From Bromus sterilis (lineage: Eukaryota > Streptophyta > Magnoliopsida > Poales > Poaceae): a stretch of 64,000 nt of DNA. Below the pieces are notes generated by a model. It had not been told where the DNA came from, searched no databases, and saw only the letters and a program-made list of their open reading frames with translations. Below, one piece after another: positions 21,087 through 33,000 of the stretch (position 1 is its first letter; each line of letters opens with the position of its first letter). A program made the translations under genes and the position numbers. Where the stretch lies: NCBI GenBank assembly GCA_950022295.1, contig OX465601.1, forward strand, positions 118,811,501 through 118,875,500. Direction: 5' to 3'.

Positions 21087-21308
21087 CCCTTTGTAAAAAC
21101 ATCCATTAGCTGGGCGTTTTTATTTTTGCAGGGAGCTGGGCGTTCGAATTGGGCCGTCTTCCGCGATCCGAAAGCCCAAGACGCTCACGCAACAACCTGT
21201 CTGTCTCCAGCCTTCTTCACCTGTCTCCCTGCCCGCTGTCTCTCTTTCCCTCGCCTGTTTCGGCAACCAGCATCCTCTAGGGCACCCACGCCGCCGCCGC
21301 CACTCGCC
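21087..21308 (+). promoter_or_regulatory. Proximal promoter and 5' leader of the NOC2 gene
   Basis: A pyrimidine-rich stretch (CTGTCTCCCTGCCCGCTGTC, CTCTCTTTCCC) precedes the start codon. I see no TATA box. The CT-rich character and the lack of TATA fit a housekeeping plant promoter, and T/C-rich tracts of this kind are common in leaders of ribosome-related genes. The transcription start cannot be placed from sequence alone. Confidence 0.4.
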
Positions 21309-24300
21309 ATGTCGGACTCCGATGAATACGGTGCGATTCCCACCCGTTCCCGTTCCTCTTCCTGCTATCTATCACTCTCTCTTTTTTCTGATTGGCCCGC
21401 TCCTCTCTTCGCGTGGCTCTGTGGGGTTCAGTGGACCTGCCCGTCTCGGACGAGGAGGAAGATGAGTGGGAGGAGGATGGAGAGGAAGCTGAGGAGGAGG
21501 AGGAGGAGCAGGTGCATGGAAGCTCCAAGAAGAAGGCCAAGCAGCACGTCGACCAACTCAAGAGGCTGCAAGAAAAGGTTCGTCTACTGTCCTCTGATAT
21601 CTGCGCCGTCCTCAATGGAATCTTATTTTGCTATCGGTTAATGGTCACTGGTTAGTAGTGTAGTACCTAAGTTAACCCTTACAGTGTTTCTTGGTGGGAT
21701 ATAAAACTAAGCCCCTGCCCACTGCCACAGCTCCTTCAACGAGTGCACACACAAGAGATGTTTATGCATTCATATCAATGTTAGTCTGGTAACTTAATGA
21801 ATCACGATAAATAAACTCCGAGTTGCACTGAGCATTCTAAGCAGTGGAATCTTTAGGCATGTTGCAAGCTGTACGATTGCTGATTTACAGATATGCATGG
21901 CGAGAGAGGTGAGAATGCTACTTTATCATTTTTCAGCACCAATGAAGGGGGTTCTAGCTCCACTTTTAGCATGGAGTGCTGATGTTCACTAGCTTCAGCT
22001 GCACTGTAGTGGGTATTAATGAAACTGAAACCAGACATGTTATGCACATCCATTCCCTAACATAAATAGTTCCATTGGATTAAAATTCCAAATTTATAAT
22101 TTGAAGTCTCACCTGGCCCCTTTTCACTGAAAAGGATATGCTGTTGACTAAACATTTGGATAGTCTTATTCTTTAATCAATAAGCTTCTCACTGTTGACT
22201 GGATATGTGATTGATGCGTGAGAGAATTGTTCCCTAATCGTCAATTTCTTTTGGTTAGCTTTGATTGGTTTGCTTGTGCAATTCCTTTTTGACATCTTAT
22301 CATGTATGGACTCTGGTTACACATCAGAGCCACAGCCAGGAGCTTCATTCCGATTTTTTTAGTTTGGATGTTCTTTTCTTTCGCAATATTGTAACTACTA
22401 ATTTTCTTCGCTGTGCTGTTGAGTTACTGTTGACTGCTTATGAAACTAACTGAACTCTTGTTTGTAGGATCCCGAGTTCTTTAAATATTTGGAAGAGTGT
22501 GATAAAGAACTCTTGGAATTCAATGATGATGACATCGCTGTAAGATGAAGTTTTGTCTTTTTCCTTGTAAATAATCTTCCTTCTCCCCCTGGAAGTTTAT
22601 ATGAGTTGGGTTGCTTCGTGTTTAGGATGATCAAGAAAGTGACGAGGAACCTAAATCTGTCCCTAAGGTGGAAGCAAAAGAAAGTGTTAAACCAATTACG
22701 ATGGAAATGGTAGATTCTTGGTGCAATGGAGCCGAAGATGGGAAGATAGGTTCTATCCGGTCTATTCTTCAAGCCTTCAGGAGAGCCTGCCATTATGGCG
22801 AGGACAGTGGGGACAATTCAGCACCAAAATTCAGTGTCATGTCCGGTAGTGTACTCGACAAAGTCATGCACTTCGTTTTGAAGAACATGGATAGCATTCT
22901 TCGCCAATTACTTGGTGCCCCTAGCTCTGGAGGGAAGAAAGAGAAAATCAGTGAGCTGATGATGACTAATTCATGGAAGAGGAATGGCAATCTTATGAGG
23001 ATATATCTTGTCAACGCACTCCATATGATAACCGAGATGACTGATGAACAAATGATTGCATTTACTATTCACCGTGTCAGAGCATCAGCTGTTTTTCTGG
23101 CAGCCTTCCCTTCTCTCCTGAGGAAGTATGTTAAGGTGTATTATCTTTACCTTCTCATTTCATTTTTCAGTAGCCTTTAGGCATTACTCTGACGTCCATC
23201 TGACAAGATTTTATTTTCAACTGGATGGTGTTATTTTAGACCCTGCTGTATACCTGGGCTAGAGGTCGAGGTGCCATGCCTCTTGTTTCATTTTTGTTCC
23301 TTCGAGACTTGTGTGTTCAAGTAGGTCCGGATTGCCTTGACGCATGCCTCAAGGGTATCTACAAGGCTTATTTGGTGAACTGCAAGTTGTCCAAGTCTAT
23401 CGGCGGGTCGAAACTGCAGCAGATTCAATTTCTTGGGAATTGCGTCAAAGAATTGTATATTGTGGACCCTCAAAGTGCTTATCAACATGCTTTTGTTTTC
23501 ATTCGTCAGTTGGCAGTTATCCTCAGAGGTGCTCTTACCGAAAGAGGGCCAAAGGTATCTTGTCTATTGAATTTTCATACGCGCTGGGACTGCATTGGTT
23601 ACTTGTGATCTGACAGCTTTTTTGGTTCTTGTTTTCATCTTTGAAGACATCAAAGGACAAAAAGCAGAAAGAAAGAAACAAACCAACCAACAAACAGCTG
23701 GAGGTACTATTTCTGTTAGTTTTTGCCAAGTATTTTCTTCTTGTATTTCGGAAACACAAGTGTTTTCTGCACATATGAGGGCTATCATTCTTAAATGTTT
23801 TGCTGATGAGAGCTTATTTTAGTTTTATTGTTTCCTTTCGTATGTTAGTTTGATACTCCCTCCGTTCTGAAATAAGTGTCTTTAACTCTAGCACAACTTT
23901 GTACTAAAGTTAGTACAAAGTTTAGTACAAAGTTGAGACATTTAATTCAGAACAGAGGGAATATTTTGTTGTTGTCAATCAGACAAAAAAGAGGAACGTT
24001 CTGTTGCGAACTGATGACAAGCTTACATTGTTCTTGTGCAGAAATCCTACCAAAAAGTTTATGATTGGCAATTTATATTCTGCCTCGAGCTTTGGACAAG
24101 TGTTGTGTGTGGATGTAGTTCTGAGGAACATTTCCGGCCTTTGGCCTATCCGCTAACCCAGATAATACATGGTGTAGCATGTCTGGTACCTAGTGCACGT
24201 TACTTCCCTGTACGCATTAGATGTGTAAAGATGCTTAATTGCATTGCTGAAGCCACCGGTACCTTTATTCCGGTGTCCTCTCTGTTGCTTGATATGTTAG

Positions 24301-25802
24301 AAATGAAAGAGCTTATAGGCCGTCCAGATGGTGGTGTCGGCAAAGCAGTTAATCTGTTCAATGTTAAACAGGTTTGTTTCCTTGTACCACAATTCCATGG
24401 GTACGTGCTCTGAAAACAAACATATAACAGGTAGTCCTCTGACAGGTAGATAAGAAAATGGTGAAGACACGTGCCTTTCAGGAAGCTTGCATTTACTCTG
24501 TGGCTGATGAGCTGGCTAAGCATTTGGCTCAGTGGAGCTACTCTGTTGCCTTCATCGAGATGTCCTTTTTACCACGTGTTCAACTTCGTAACTTCTGCAA
24601 AACCATCAAGGCTGACAGATTCCGAAAAGAGATGAAGGATCTTATTCGTCAGGTTTGCTAAGCATGCATAAAAGAATATTTAACTATAGTACTTGATCCA
24701 ACACATGTGCTGATTTTATCACCATTTCTGATTCCAGGTAGAGGCTAATGTTGAGTTCATAAGCTCAAAGCGCGCAGGAATTAAATTTGCCCCCAATGAT
24801 CCAGCTGTAGATTCATTTCTGCAGGTATAGGGTCCTGTTGGCTTTGCTATCTGTGCCCTATTTATTAATAGTATTATTTAATTCTTGTGCAGTTGTGTTA
24901 AAACATATAATATTCTTTCCAAACAGGCTGAGAAGGAAAAACGGTCGAGCCCTCTCTCAAGATATGTTGCCACTCTACATCAGAGAGCGCAGAACAGAAT
25001 TGATGCGATGGACGAGACAAGGTTAGTTTTGTGGATGCTTGCTGGTGTAGCATAAACAAATTTGCCGCATTATCATCGAGTGACTTCCAATCCTCCATGA
25101 TCTTACCACATACCATACTTAGTACTACCTCTGTTCACTAATGTAAGATGTTTTGGCAGTTCAAATTGAACTATCAAAACGTCTTATATTAATGACCAGA
25201 GGGTATAGTTTCTATGACTAAATGTACTCCATACGTTCCGAGTAAATGTGCTGATGAATTCCATTACTAATTCATTCCTTTCTGTACCAGTGTTATTGTG
25301 GGTGCAGAGTCCTCTACGTTTTCGAAGAGGCTATCAGAAGCAGAGAAGCAGCAGGATGATAGTGAAGAAACCATTGCTTTCAGTAAAAACTTGTTAGCTG
25401 AAAAGAAGAAAATTAAGTATGTTCTAACCGTACTCTTCTGTTTGGTTGCTTTCCTTGTGTGTGGTAGACATATTGTAACCTGCTCTCCTTTCCTGGCGCA
25501 GAGCTGCGAAGGAGCAGAAGAAGAAACGAGCCCGTGACGATGATGATGTACCTATGGAGGAGGATGTGGTTGAGGATTTGATCTTGAGTTCAGATGAGGA
25601 AGCGGAGGACGATCTCGAATCTGACGAGGATGGCTCAGCTCCTGTTGAAGATGACAGCGATGAAGACTTTGTAGACCCAGACAGCGCGTGGAAGAAGCAG
25701 AAGAAGGAGAAGTTGAAGAAACGGAACAAGTACCAACCATCAAATAAGGCATCCTCGAAAACCAGAAGGAAACCCCACCCTAAGAAGAAAGCAAAACATT
25801 AA
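21309..25802 (+). CDS. NOC2: Nucleolar complex protein 2 homologue (NOC2 family), 12 exons
   Basis: NOC2 proteins act in the nucleolus and nucleoplasm, pairing with NOC1 and NOC3 to help mature and export 60S pre-ribosomes; the Arabidopsis homologue is REBELOTE. Exons by GT/AG and phase: 21309-21330, 21432-21577, 22468-22539, 22626-23135, 23240-23554, 23647-23703, 24042-24371, 24446-24652, 24738-24824, 24927-25021, 25291-25416, 25502-25802. They sum to 2268 bp, 755 residues, close to plant homologues. The N-terminus is acidic (residues about 9-35). The NOC2 core spans roughly 250-580, with TLLYTWARGRGAMPLVSFLF, YPLTQIIHGVACLVP, RVQLRNFCK and KRAGIKFAPND. The C-terminus is acidic and then strongly basic (KKQKKEKLKKRNK, KKKAKH), a likely nuclear/nucleolar signal. 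No stop or frameshift is seen. The start MSDSDEYG begins the first open frame and is followed at once by a canonical donor. Confidence 0.93.
23856..23961. mobile_element. Stowaway-type MITE in NOC2 intron 6
   Basis: It starts CTCCCTCCGTTCTGAAATAA and ends with the imperfect complement TTCAGAACAGAGGGAA, flanked by TA on both sides. The whole 106 bp folds back on itself, with TTTGTACTAAAGTTAGTACAAAG at the centre. This is the commonest grass Stowaway (Tc1/Mariner) MITE class. It lies between the exons ending 23703 and starting 24042 and leaves the splice sites intact. Confidence 0.85.
25125..25205. mobile_element. Stowaway-type MITE in NOC2 intron 10
   Basis: A short hairpin element of about 80 bp: ACTACCTCTGTTCACTAATG at the left pairs with TTAATGACCAGAGGGTAT at the right, around a TTCAAATTGAA centre. 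TA flanks both ends. The terminal sequence is a diverged form of the usual CTCCCTCCGT, so it is older than the intron 6 copy or a different subfamily. Confidence 0.78.
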
Positions 25803-26730
25803 TCAAGGTAGAGTTAGGACTCGGCAAAGACTGTTGATGATGTGCTATGCCTTCAGTCATGAGGAAACACCTGCCTATCAGGGAAATTTTTGTTTAAGTT
25901 GAGAAAATACATAGCTTCTTGTTTGTCATTTCCATGCATTTCCATCAAGGTTATTCATATACGCTGGTCGGTTCAAATTGGTGGATATTGATAATTTTTT
26001 CCTCCCATATACTCCGTACTACTTTTCTTTGTTCAGACTGATTGTGTGGTGAGCTAATTACCAGGTTCTTTCTAGCGACTTGAAACTTTGCTGAGTAAGT
26101 AGTCCACAAACACTGACAATAATAAACAGGAGGCTAATGTATATGAAATGAAGTGCGTCCATTTTCATTCCACTCTTCTTTGACCTGTCATTTTCAGTAG
26201 GGAATGTAAGCAAGCGTGTACAAGTTATGAGGCTAAGCTGCGTTTGCGACCCTGGCATGCTTACGAAGTTGTTAGTTTTGTACTGATAAATTTTAGTTTA
26301 CTGTATACTAAGAGATAAGTTGAAGAATGAAAATTAGTTTTGCACATCAAAGATAATTTGGTGTACAGTACCGCGGAACTTTCACGGGAATCACATCAAA
26401 GATAAGTCTCCTTTTGCCCTTTGGCATCCACTAAAAAGAAAAATCGCACCAAAATAAAATACTGATAAAAGTAAGGAAAGGGCATCCGTTCGTGGATCAG
26501 GGGATTAATCTGCGGACATTGATGCGGAAACCGGCCATTCAAATATAGTAGTAAAAGTCTGCTAACAGTTCAATCAAAATTTGATAAATTCATACAAACT
26601 CAATTTTTTTATATTTTAATTCAGATATAATTTACATAAACCGTATGTCTTTCATGCGAACTAGATGATTTTCATAAAAGCTGAACTTTAACCTAAACTT
26701 TAGCCTAGTTTAAAACTACATCGACGCCCG
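25803..26730 (+). other. 3' UTR and downstream intergenic region of NOC2
   Basis: No gene is seen. The first 200-400 bp are T-rich and probably hold the 3' UTR, with AATACATAG and AATAATAAAC as weak polyadenylation-like signals. From about 26280 the sequence is AT-rich, without open frames. From about 26460 it may belong to the same unit as the pseudogene that follows on the minus strand. Confidence 0.45.
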
Positions 26731-26785
26731 TTAACAACCGCCGTGAGCTCCATGATTCTGTTTTAGGTCATTGGCATAGAAGCTC

Positions 26786-29700
26786 TTAAAACACGGCGAT
26801 CGGGCAACGAAGAATCTCAGTGCAGCTCCGAGGTAGCCGTAGTGGGACAGAAGGTGCGACCGATCGGTCTTCTGTACAAGATGCCTCATCTTTGGGGTTG
26901 TCAATGGTGAAGATGCGGGATGCCAACCCAAGGAGAAGGGCATCCCGAAGGCAAGCAATCGCCCATGCCCGTCGTGATGTGGGAAGCCCATTTCTGCCGC
27001 GAGGCAGAAGCATGAAGGGAGCGCCCATGTAGGTGCTCCGCGCGAGCCTTCTACCAGAGCACATCGCTTGCACGTCATAGTCACTCGTCACCCAGATGAG
27101 GAGAGCCGCTGCCCGTAATCGTCGCTTGCATCATTGTTGCGCCCCGGCTTATTGAGGAGAGATGTTGTCTACAATCACTGTTGCTCGATCGGCGAACTGA
27201 TGTCGGGACCCGGGGTTAGCGTATGCAAGCCTCGCTACAACACAATCATATGGAGAGCCGAGAACCGTACCCACTTGTCTAAGCAGACAAGGCCAAGCAC
27301 AGAACGTTCTCGGAAAGCATCGAACGTGAGGGGCATCCCATCCAGGCCGGATGATCAACTGAAATGGGTCCTCATCGTCCGCACACAAGTCTAAATGATA
27401 TGGGTGGTGAACTCCCATACTCATAGACAAGTCGCCTCAACCATACTATCGATTGTATTATAACCCTTACATAGACTTACTCCAGCCCGATCACTTAGTC
27501 GGGGTCTAGGGCGGGCTCGATCATACATCAAAGTGTGCACGAGACAGAGTCTCGAACAATCGCATCGCGATGCCCCAAGCTGCGCACATCTAAGGGCCAC
27601 TTGGTGTATAAAAGACCGTCAGCCAGATCACAACTAAGGTCTCGAAAACCCATACTAAGACATGCATGTTATAAACATACACGCAACACACATGTCTAGT
27701 ATGAACAGCAGGTATCATTGCAATTCTCTACAATGTATACATCTTTATTAATAACTCTTACAGAGTGCACACAGAGATCACAAGCATGTGATCCAACATT
27801 ACAACAGACAAGCGGAAGCAAAGTAGGTCTGAGTACAGACAAGTTTAACAAATGGCTTAGAGAAGACTTATCTAAAAACAAGCCCTCCACGAGGGAACCA
27901 ATCGTCTGACTGGGACTACACTAGCTTGGTCTTGGTCTGAGTCTTCATTCTTCGAGCTTCAGGTAGAAGCCACCATCGGGGCCGGTGGGTTCATCTAAAA
28001 GATAGATTAAGCAAACGTGAGTACAAAGTCGTACTCAGCAAGACTTACATAGGATCTATACTACTCATGCACATGTATCAAGGTAAAGGGAGGTGGGGTT
28101 TCACTTGCAGAAGTGCCAGCTTTGACTTGGCTAGTCCTGAACTACGAGTACCAGACTTGAGGTAAGAAGCGTACACGAGTCCACTACATCTCTTCAACCA
28201 ATTACACCACTATGGTGCCTTCCTCGACTTCCCCACGAGAAAGCACGCCATAGCACTCACACTTATCTTGGTGTGTTTTGGAAGTATCCAGTTCAAGTTG
28301 TCTAATAATCAAGCTAAGCTTTCCAAGCAGTCCATAACCGCGGACGCGGCTATTCGAATAGTTTTGTTAACCCTGCAGGGGTGTACCGCTACACACACGT
28401 GTCATCAGTTACCGCCTTTTGCGTGTCACCGTTCAAGAGATGACAGCAAGGATGCCACCACAACTGTTACCTCATAGCCGATCTAGTCCATGAAAGCCGC
28501 CTATCTGGGTTGTCTTCCACTATCGTGAACCCGGCCGGTTTACCGAAGTGGACCCAGACGATGTGTGCGTGGTGCGAAAGCCGGTCTCGGATGAGCCGTT
28601 CTCTCACTTGCCTACCAGGCCACAATACCTACAGAAATCCGAACTACTGCGACATCTGGACATCGAAGGGGATGAGTTAGTAAGCTGAGAGGGGCCAGTG
28701 AGCCCAATGTGTGGTTGTACTCTTCATCTTGGATCACCACACAAGAACTCGGACTTAGGGCGGTGTTCAACGAGACAACCCACCGTGTACTCCTACACAG
28801 CCTCTCATCGTTCACCTTGTATTAGGGTAGATTCACCAACACCTTTCTACCATCATCATCATGATCACTACCATCCCGACTCACATAACAGTAACAACAT
28901 GGTACCATTCTAAGCATGCAATAAGCAGTAACAATTGCAGGGGCCACATGATATCAATCAACTCCTACAGTTGCTAGGATTGTGGTTTGCCTACTACTGT
29001 GACAAATGATAGGTCATGCAAAGGAATGGGTTCATCTATGCGGTAGAAACGTAGCATGGAAATCATCCTATACAATGCATAAGCGAGACATGAGAGGGAA
29101 TTGGGATTTTATCGACATGATCAATGGGGGTTTGCTTGCCTTGCTGACGAGGTTCAGTCACGGGGTCTTCAACGAAGGGGGTGATCTCGGGTTCCGGCTC
29201 CACTTCTATCAGCAACATGACAATCATAGGATCAACATAATATACAATGCACAATCACATGAATAAGATTGTAATGGTGATGTTCATGGTACTGATGTGT
29301 TGAGCATTCCATTTAAAAGGAGTATATTGCATTTGAAATGCAAATTCAAACTCCATTTGATTTATCGATGAAATTCAAATGCATTTGAATGCATGAAAGT
29401 TCATTTGAAAATGTTGATCATGAAGTGAGGTGGTATAGTTGAAGTAATGTCTCTGATGTGTGGATGAATCCATTGGAATTAAGGGTGTTGCAAAATCATT
29501 TGCAAAATCACTCCAAATTTGAATTTGAAAAGGATCCATATGCATGTTTGCTACTGTTCACCCATTTTAAAACGGTTAAACACGAAAACAAATTGCATAT
29601 TCATAATCCTTGTATTTTTCTGATAATTTTAGACATATTATTTGTCCAATTTGGAGTTAGGATTAAAAATTTATTGAATTTCAAAGTTTAATCTATTTTC

Positions 29701-31363
29701 TGGAATTTTCTGAATTAATTAAAACGATTTAATTCCTTTACTGCGTCAGCCTGGCGCAGTGCTGACGTCAGGGGGCAGCTGACGAGTGGGGCCCTACTGT
29801 CAGTGGGGGGGGGGGTTTAAACCCGGTTAGTTAAACTAACCAGGGGTTAGTTAGTGGCCTTGGGCCCACTTGTCAGCGACACTGTAGGTGGGGACAAGGT
29901 GGTTAACCTCGCCGGACACGTCAGTTCGCCGGCGACGTGTCTCCGGCGACCACCCGAGACGGCGGTGTCCTCTGTGACGACGTTCCCGTGGTCCTCTTGA
30001 TGCGCCAAGACCACCATTTTGGAGCCCTGAGCGTCGCGCTTCGAACTGGACCAAGAACAAGGCCTGGGGGGCACGGCATCGTCGTCGGCGACGAGCCCTA
30101 GCGGCGGCGGAGCTACTGGCCCGAGGTGGAACTAGCTGTGAAGCGCCATTTGAAACGTTCGTGGTTGCAATCGAAGCAGAGGAGCACAGGGAGCAAGTTA
30201 GACATGGCCTCGGGGTTCTAGGGTTCAAGGCTGCACGACGACGAGCATCCCGGCGGCGAGGTGCTCCTGTGTTCGTGGCGGATCCGGCTAGAGTTGAGGA
30301 GGGGGACGATGGAGTAGTTCGGGAGAACCGTAAGCTCACCGTGAACTCAACGGAGTCAGTGGCGCGCTCGGGGAGGCTTCACGGCGGCCGGAATTGAACG
30401 GCGATGTGCGGCGGCCGGAGGTGAAGACGAAGAAGGGGGTGGCGATCCTAGAGCACCCCTGTTCGATTCCTTCTGCTCCTCGGCGTAGACGACGGTGAAG
30501 ACGAAGGACATGCTCTTGAGGACTAGCTTGGGCTTCGGCCACGAGTTTCCATGGCGGCCGCGCTGCTGATCTCCTCGGGCGTCGACAAACTCACGCGGGG
30601 CGAGGGGGAGACGAACAGGAGAGGGGGGGAGTGGATGCAACGTGTCCTGGGCGTCTCCGTGGCACGTCTTGGAGGCTCGGGGAGGCGTGGAACGTCGTCG
30701 GCGTCGCGGTGGTAGTCGCTGCCCCCGGCATGCTCGACAGCGAGCTGCTTGGGGTAGACGACAGGGGACTTGGCGGGCTGGGCCGGCTGCTGGGCTGCGG
30801 GGGGGGGGGGGGGGTTAGTTGGGCTGCTTCCAGGTAAGTTTTCCCTTTTTCCTTTTCTTCTGTTTTTCTTTTCTGCAATTTTGTTTAGCTTAGCAAAATA
30901 AATAGCTAGGCATTTTTATAAATGCTCAAATCTTTTATATGGCATTACATGACCAATAACTAATCATATCCAGAGTTTGAACATTTTTGAAATTCAAAAT
31001 ATTTGAATTCAAATTCAAATAGGGGTTTTTGATTAATTCCAAGGCACTGTTTGAATATTTGAAAAATCCATGAGCATGGGGTGGGTCCCACATCACTTGA
31101 TATGTGATCACACTCATTTATAAGACTTTTCAAAAATCTAACATGAATTTTTGGAGAAGATTTTTATCTGGCCTTTTGAATTAATTCATCTGGGGGGGGG
31201 GGGGGGGTTCCTTCTCCCATTATGCTTTTGATTTTGATTTCAAGATTTCTTTTGAAATTTTTATCATGATGCAAAGGCCTATGCTTAACCTAGCACATAC
31301 CTAACTTGGGGTTGTGACAACTGACCTCTATCCCAAAAGAACCTAGAGCTCGCTGTCATAGTG
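26786..31363 (-). pseudogene. Unrecognised ORF, split by a solo LTR and broken by stops
   Basis: On the minus strand a frame starts at ATG about 31363 (MTASSRFFWDRG), is interrupted at 31319 by the solo LTR, and resumes at 27195. After the LTR and one duplication copy are ignored, the frame continues but meets a TAA and a TGA within about 25 codons of the junction. It is then open to 26786, ending ILRCPIAVF. The open part includes CSGRRLARSTYMGAPFMLLP and RRAWAIACLRDALLLGLASR. I do not recognise a domain. It could be a decayed host gene or part of an older transposon; only a database search would tell. Confidence 0.35.
27201..31319 (-). mobile_element. Large solo LTR (4119 bp), minus orientation
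   Basis: The plus strand starts TGTCGGGACCCGGGG and ends CTTGGGGTTGTGACA. The duplication ACTGA lies at 27196-27200 and 31320-31324. No internal copy of the termini is seen. Read on the minus strand its layout (AT-rich start, GC-rich block at about 30830-29780, AT-rich stretch, mixed tail) parallels the solo LTR at 14121-18444, including TGTNACA-like first bases, so the two may be related families. Poly-G tracts at about 30800 and 31192 could be sequencing-sensitive. Small open frames in the GC-rich block (for example 29851-30339) are not supported as genes. Confidence 0.72.
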
Positions 31364-31810
31364 AAGGTGAAGGAAGTAGAAAGGGGACCGGTGGGATGTG
31401 TTGTGTTCCATGATCCTGCAAGGATGTGTATAAATAGCGGACATTGGCTTGTTCAAATGCGGGGCGCCAGGTGGGTTTCTCGATAGCTGCGCGTGTTTAA
31501 TGCCGGCAGACGATGGACGAATAACCGTCCCATCGCGTTTCTCTGGCATTGAACATGTGCGGAGATGGGGGCTTCCGATCGGCACGCCGTCCATCTCTCG
31601 GTACCAGTCACGTCGGATCTAGCTGGACATCAATATCGGTCGCAATGACCGACCGCGCACGCGCTCAGTCGACATTCAATGCTAGCGACCCTTATGAATA
31701 TGCGACGATCACTTCACGCACCAATTTATTTTGGGTGGAACCTGAATATTGGGTGAAGACGTGTGTCCGAACTCCCGGAAAACTCGTTTGAGTCAGGTTT
31801 ACGAGAAAAT
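31364..31810. other. Upstream region of the split pseudogene
   Basis: No gene is supported. It contains a plus-strand TATA-like GTATAAATAGCGG at about 31427 and several near-palindromes (GATCGGTCGCAATGACCGACCGC is interrupted by other bases near 31635). It ends at the copia duplication AAAAT (31806-31810). Confidence 0.4.
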
Positions 31811-32016
31811 TGTTAGGAATAAACCGGCGTCCTTAGCACCAACCGTCATTAGATTAGTCACATGTGTCCAAAGTTCCGAACAGATGTCTTCTCTAGCGTA
31901 CAGACGCCTATTGTAAACGGGTGCCTCTTCAGAGAAACCCCAAATCCTTGTATAAAAGGGCTTTGCCCAGAATCAATAAACACTTGATTTCAGATCAATT
32001 CCTTCGATTCTCAACA
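31811..32016 (+). repeat. 5' LTR of decayed copia (206 bp)
   Basis: TG...CA ends, with a TATA box TATAAAAGGG at 31951-31960. It is followed at once by CGTTATCAGCGC, the likely primer-binding region. Sequence matches 38813-39018. Confidence 0.9.
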
Positions 32017-33000
32017 CGTTATCAGCGCTTTGCTCTCCGAAGAGCGAGAAGGCCAAGCATCTCGCTGCTCCGCGAGCCGGCCGTGGCCGCGCCCGGCGCT
32101 CCGCCCGCTGCCGCACCACAGCCTCTGCGCCGCCGGCCGCACCACTCGCCGCCCCGGTGGCTTCGCGCCTCCGCCCTCGTGGCCGCGCGTCCTCCGCGCC
32201 CATGGCTACGGTTCGCCCAGCGCCCGTGGCTGCGACGGCCTTGGCCGCCCCGCGCCTTGCGCCCGTGGCCACCCGGCCATCGTCCGCCCCGCGCCCAGCC
32301 GTCCCTGCTCCGCCTCGTGCTGCCGCCGGGCCTCTGCGCCGAGTCCCGCCTCCGCGCCCGAGCCCAGCCGTGCACTTCCCTCGCCCGGCTGCCCGGCCTC
32401 CGTGCGCCGCGCCCCGCCCATGGCTCCTGCCCCGCGTACTCCACCAGCACGCCCATCCCGGCGTCGCTGGAGCAGCCAAGCCGGTGCACTACGGCGCTCT
32501 TTACGGGAGAAATCCCAATCACGGGAACTACTCCTGTGAAAGAGATAAATTCGCAAGTTTTGCATTCTAGCCCTTGCGGCTTTACCTATTTCTAAATAGG
32601 CCAAAACTTGTATTAATTGTGATTTTGCGGTCAATTTTAGCAGTGATTTTATTCATGTTTTAGACCGTTAAATCTGGTACATATATTTCAGTACCGTTTT
32701 CTGTTGAATACCAATGTATTTTTTTTCCAGGGAAAATACCAATGTATTCCAGATACTAAATTGATGTATATATTTCCATGTTAAACACATGTCAAAAATA
32801 ATATGTCTATTTGCAATTGAGATTTTCAATTTCTTGCAAATACATATGAAAAATTTAAGGTGATTTCTTCAAATTGATGCTTGGGATCACAAGGTAGTCA
32901 TATGGATCTACTACCTACACAGATTATTGTTGACTACTGATAAAGCTTACAGTTTGTCGCCTCGACATTATGATTGCTTTATAGAGTGCTCTCCCACACA
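32017..33000 (+). other. GC-rich leader and start of copia interior
   Basis: After the primer-binding site a very GC-rich block (about 32060-32480) is open in several frames on both strands, which reflects composition rather than coding. It may be the degraded leader/gag start or captured host sequence. From 32600 the sequence becomes AT-rich without open frames. Confidence 0.45.

Noticed and set aside
14862..31207. Poly-C/poly-G tracts (about 14862, 14889, 29807, 30800 and 31192) as structural signals
   Set aside because: Runs of this kind are common in LTRs and are sensitive to sequencing error. No G-quadruplex spacing or gene context supports a role.
31921..32634. GC-rich open frames up to 224 residues
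   Set aside because: Located directly after the copia 5' LTR, open in at least five frames on both strands, with Ala/Arg/Pro-rich composition. No Gag motif or codon pattern stands out.
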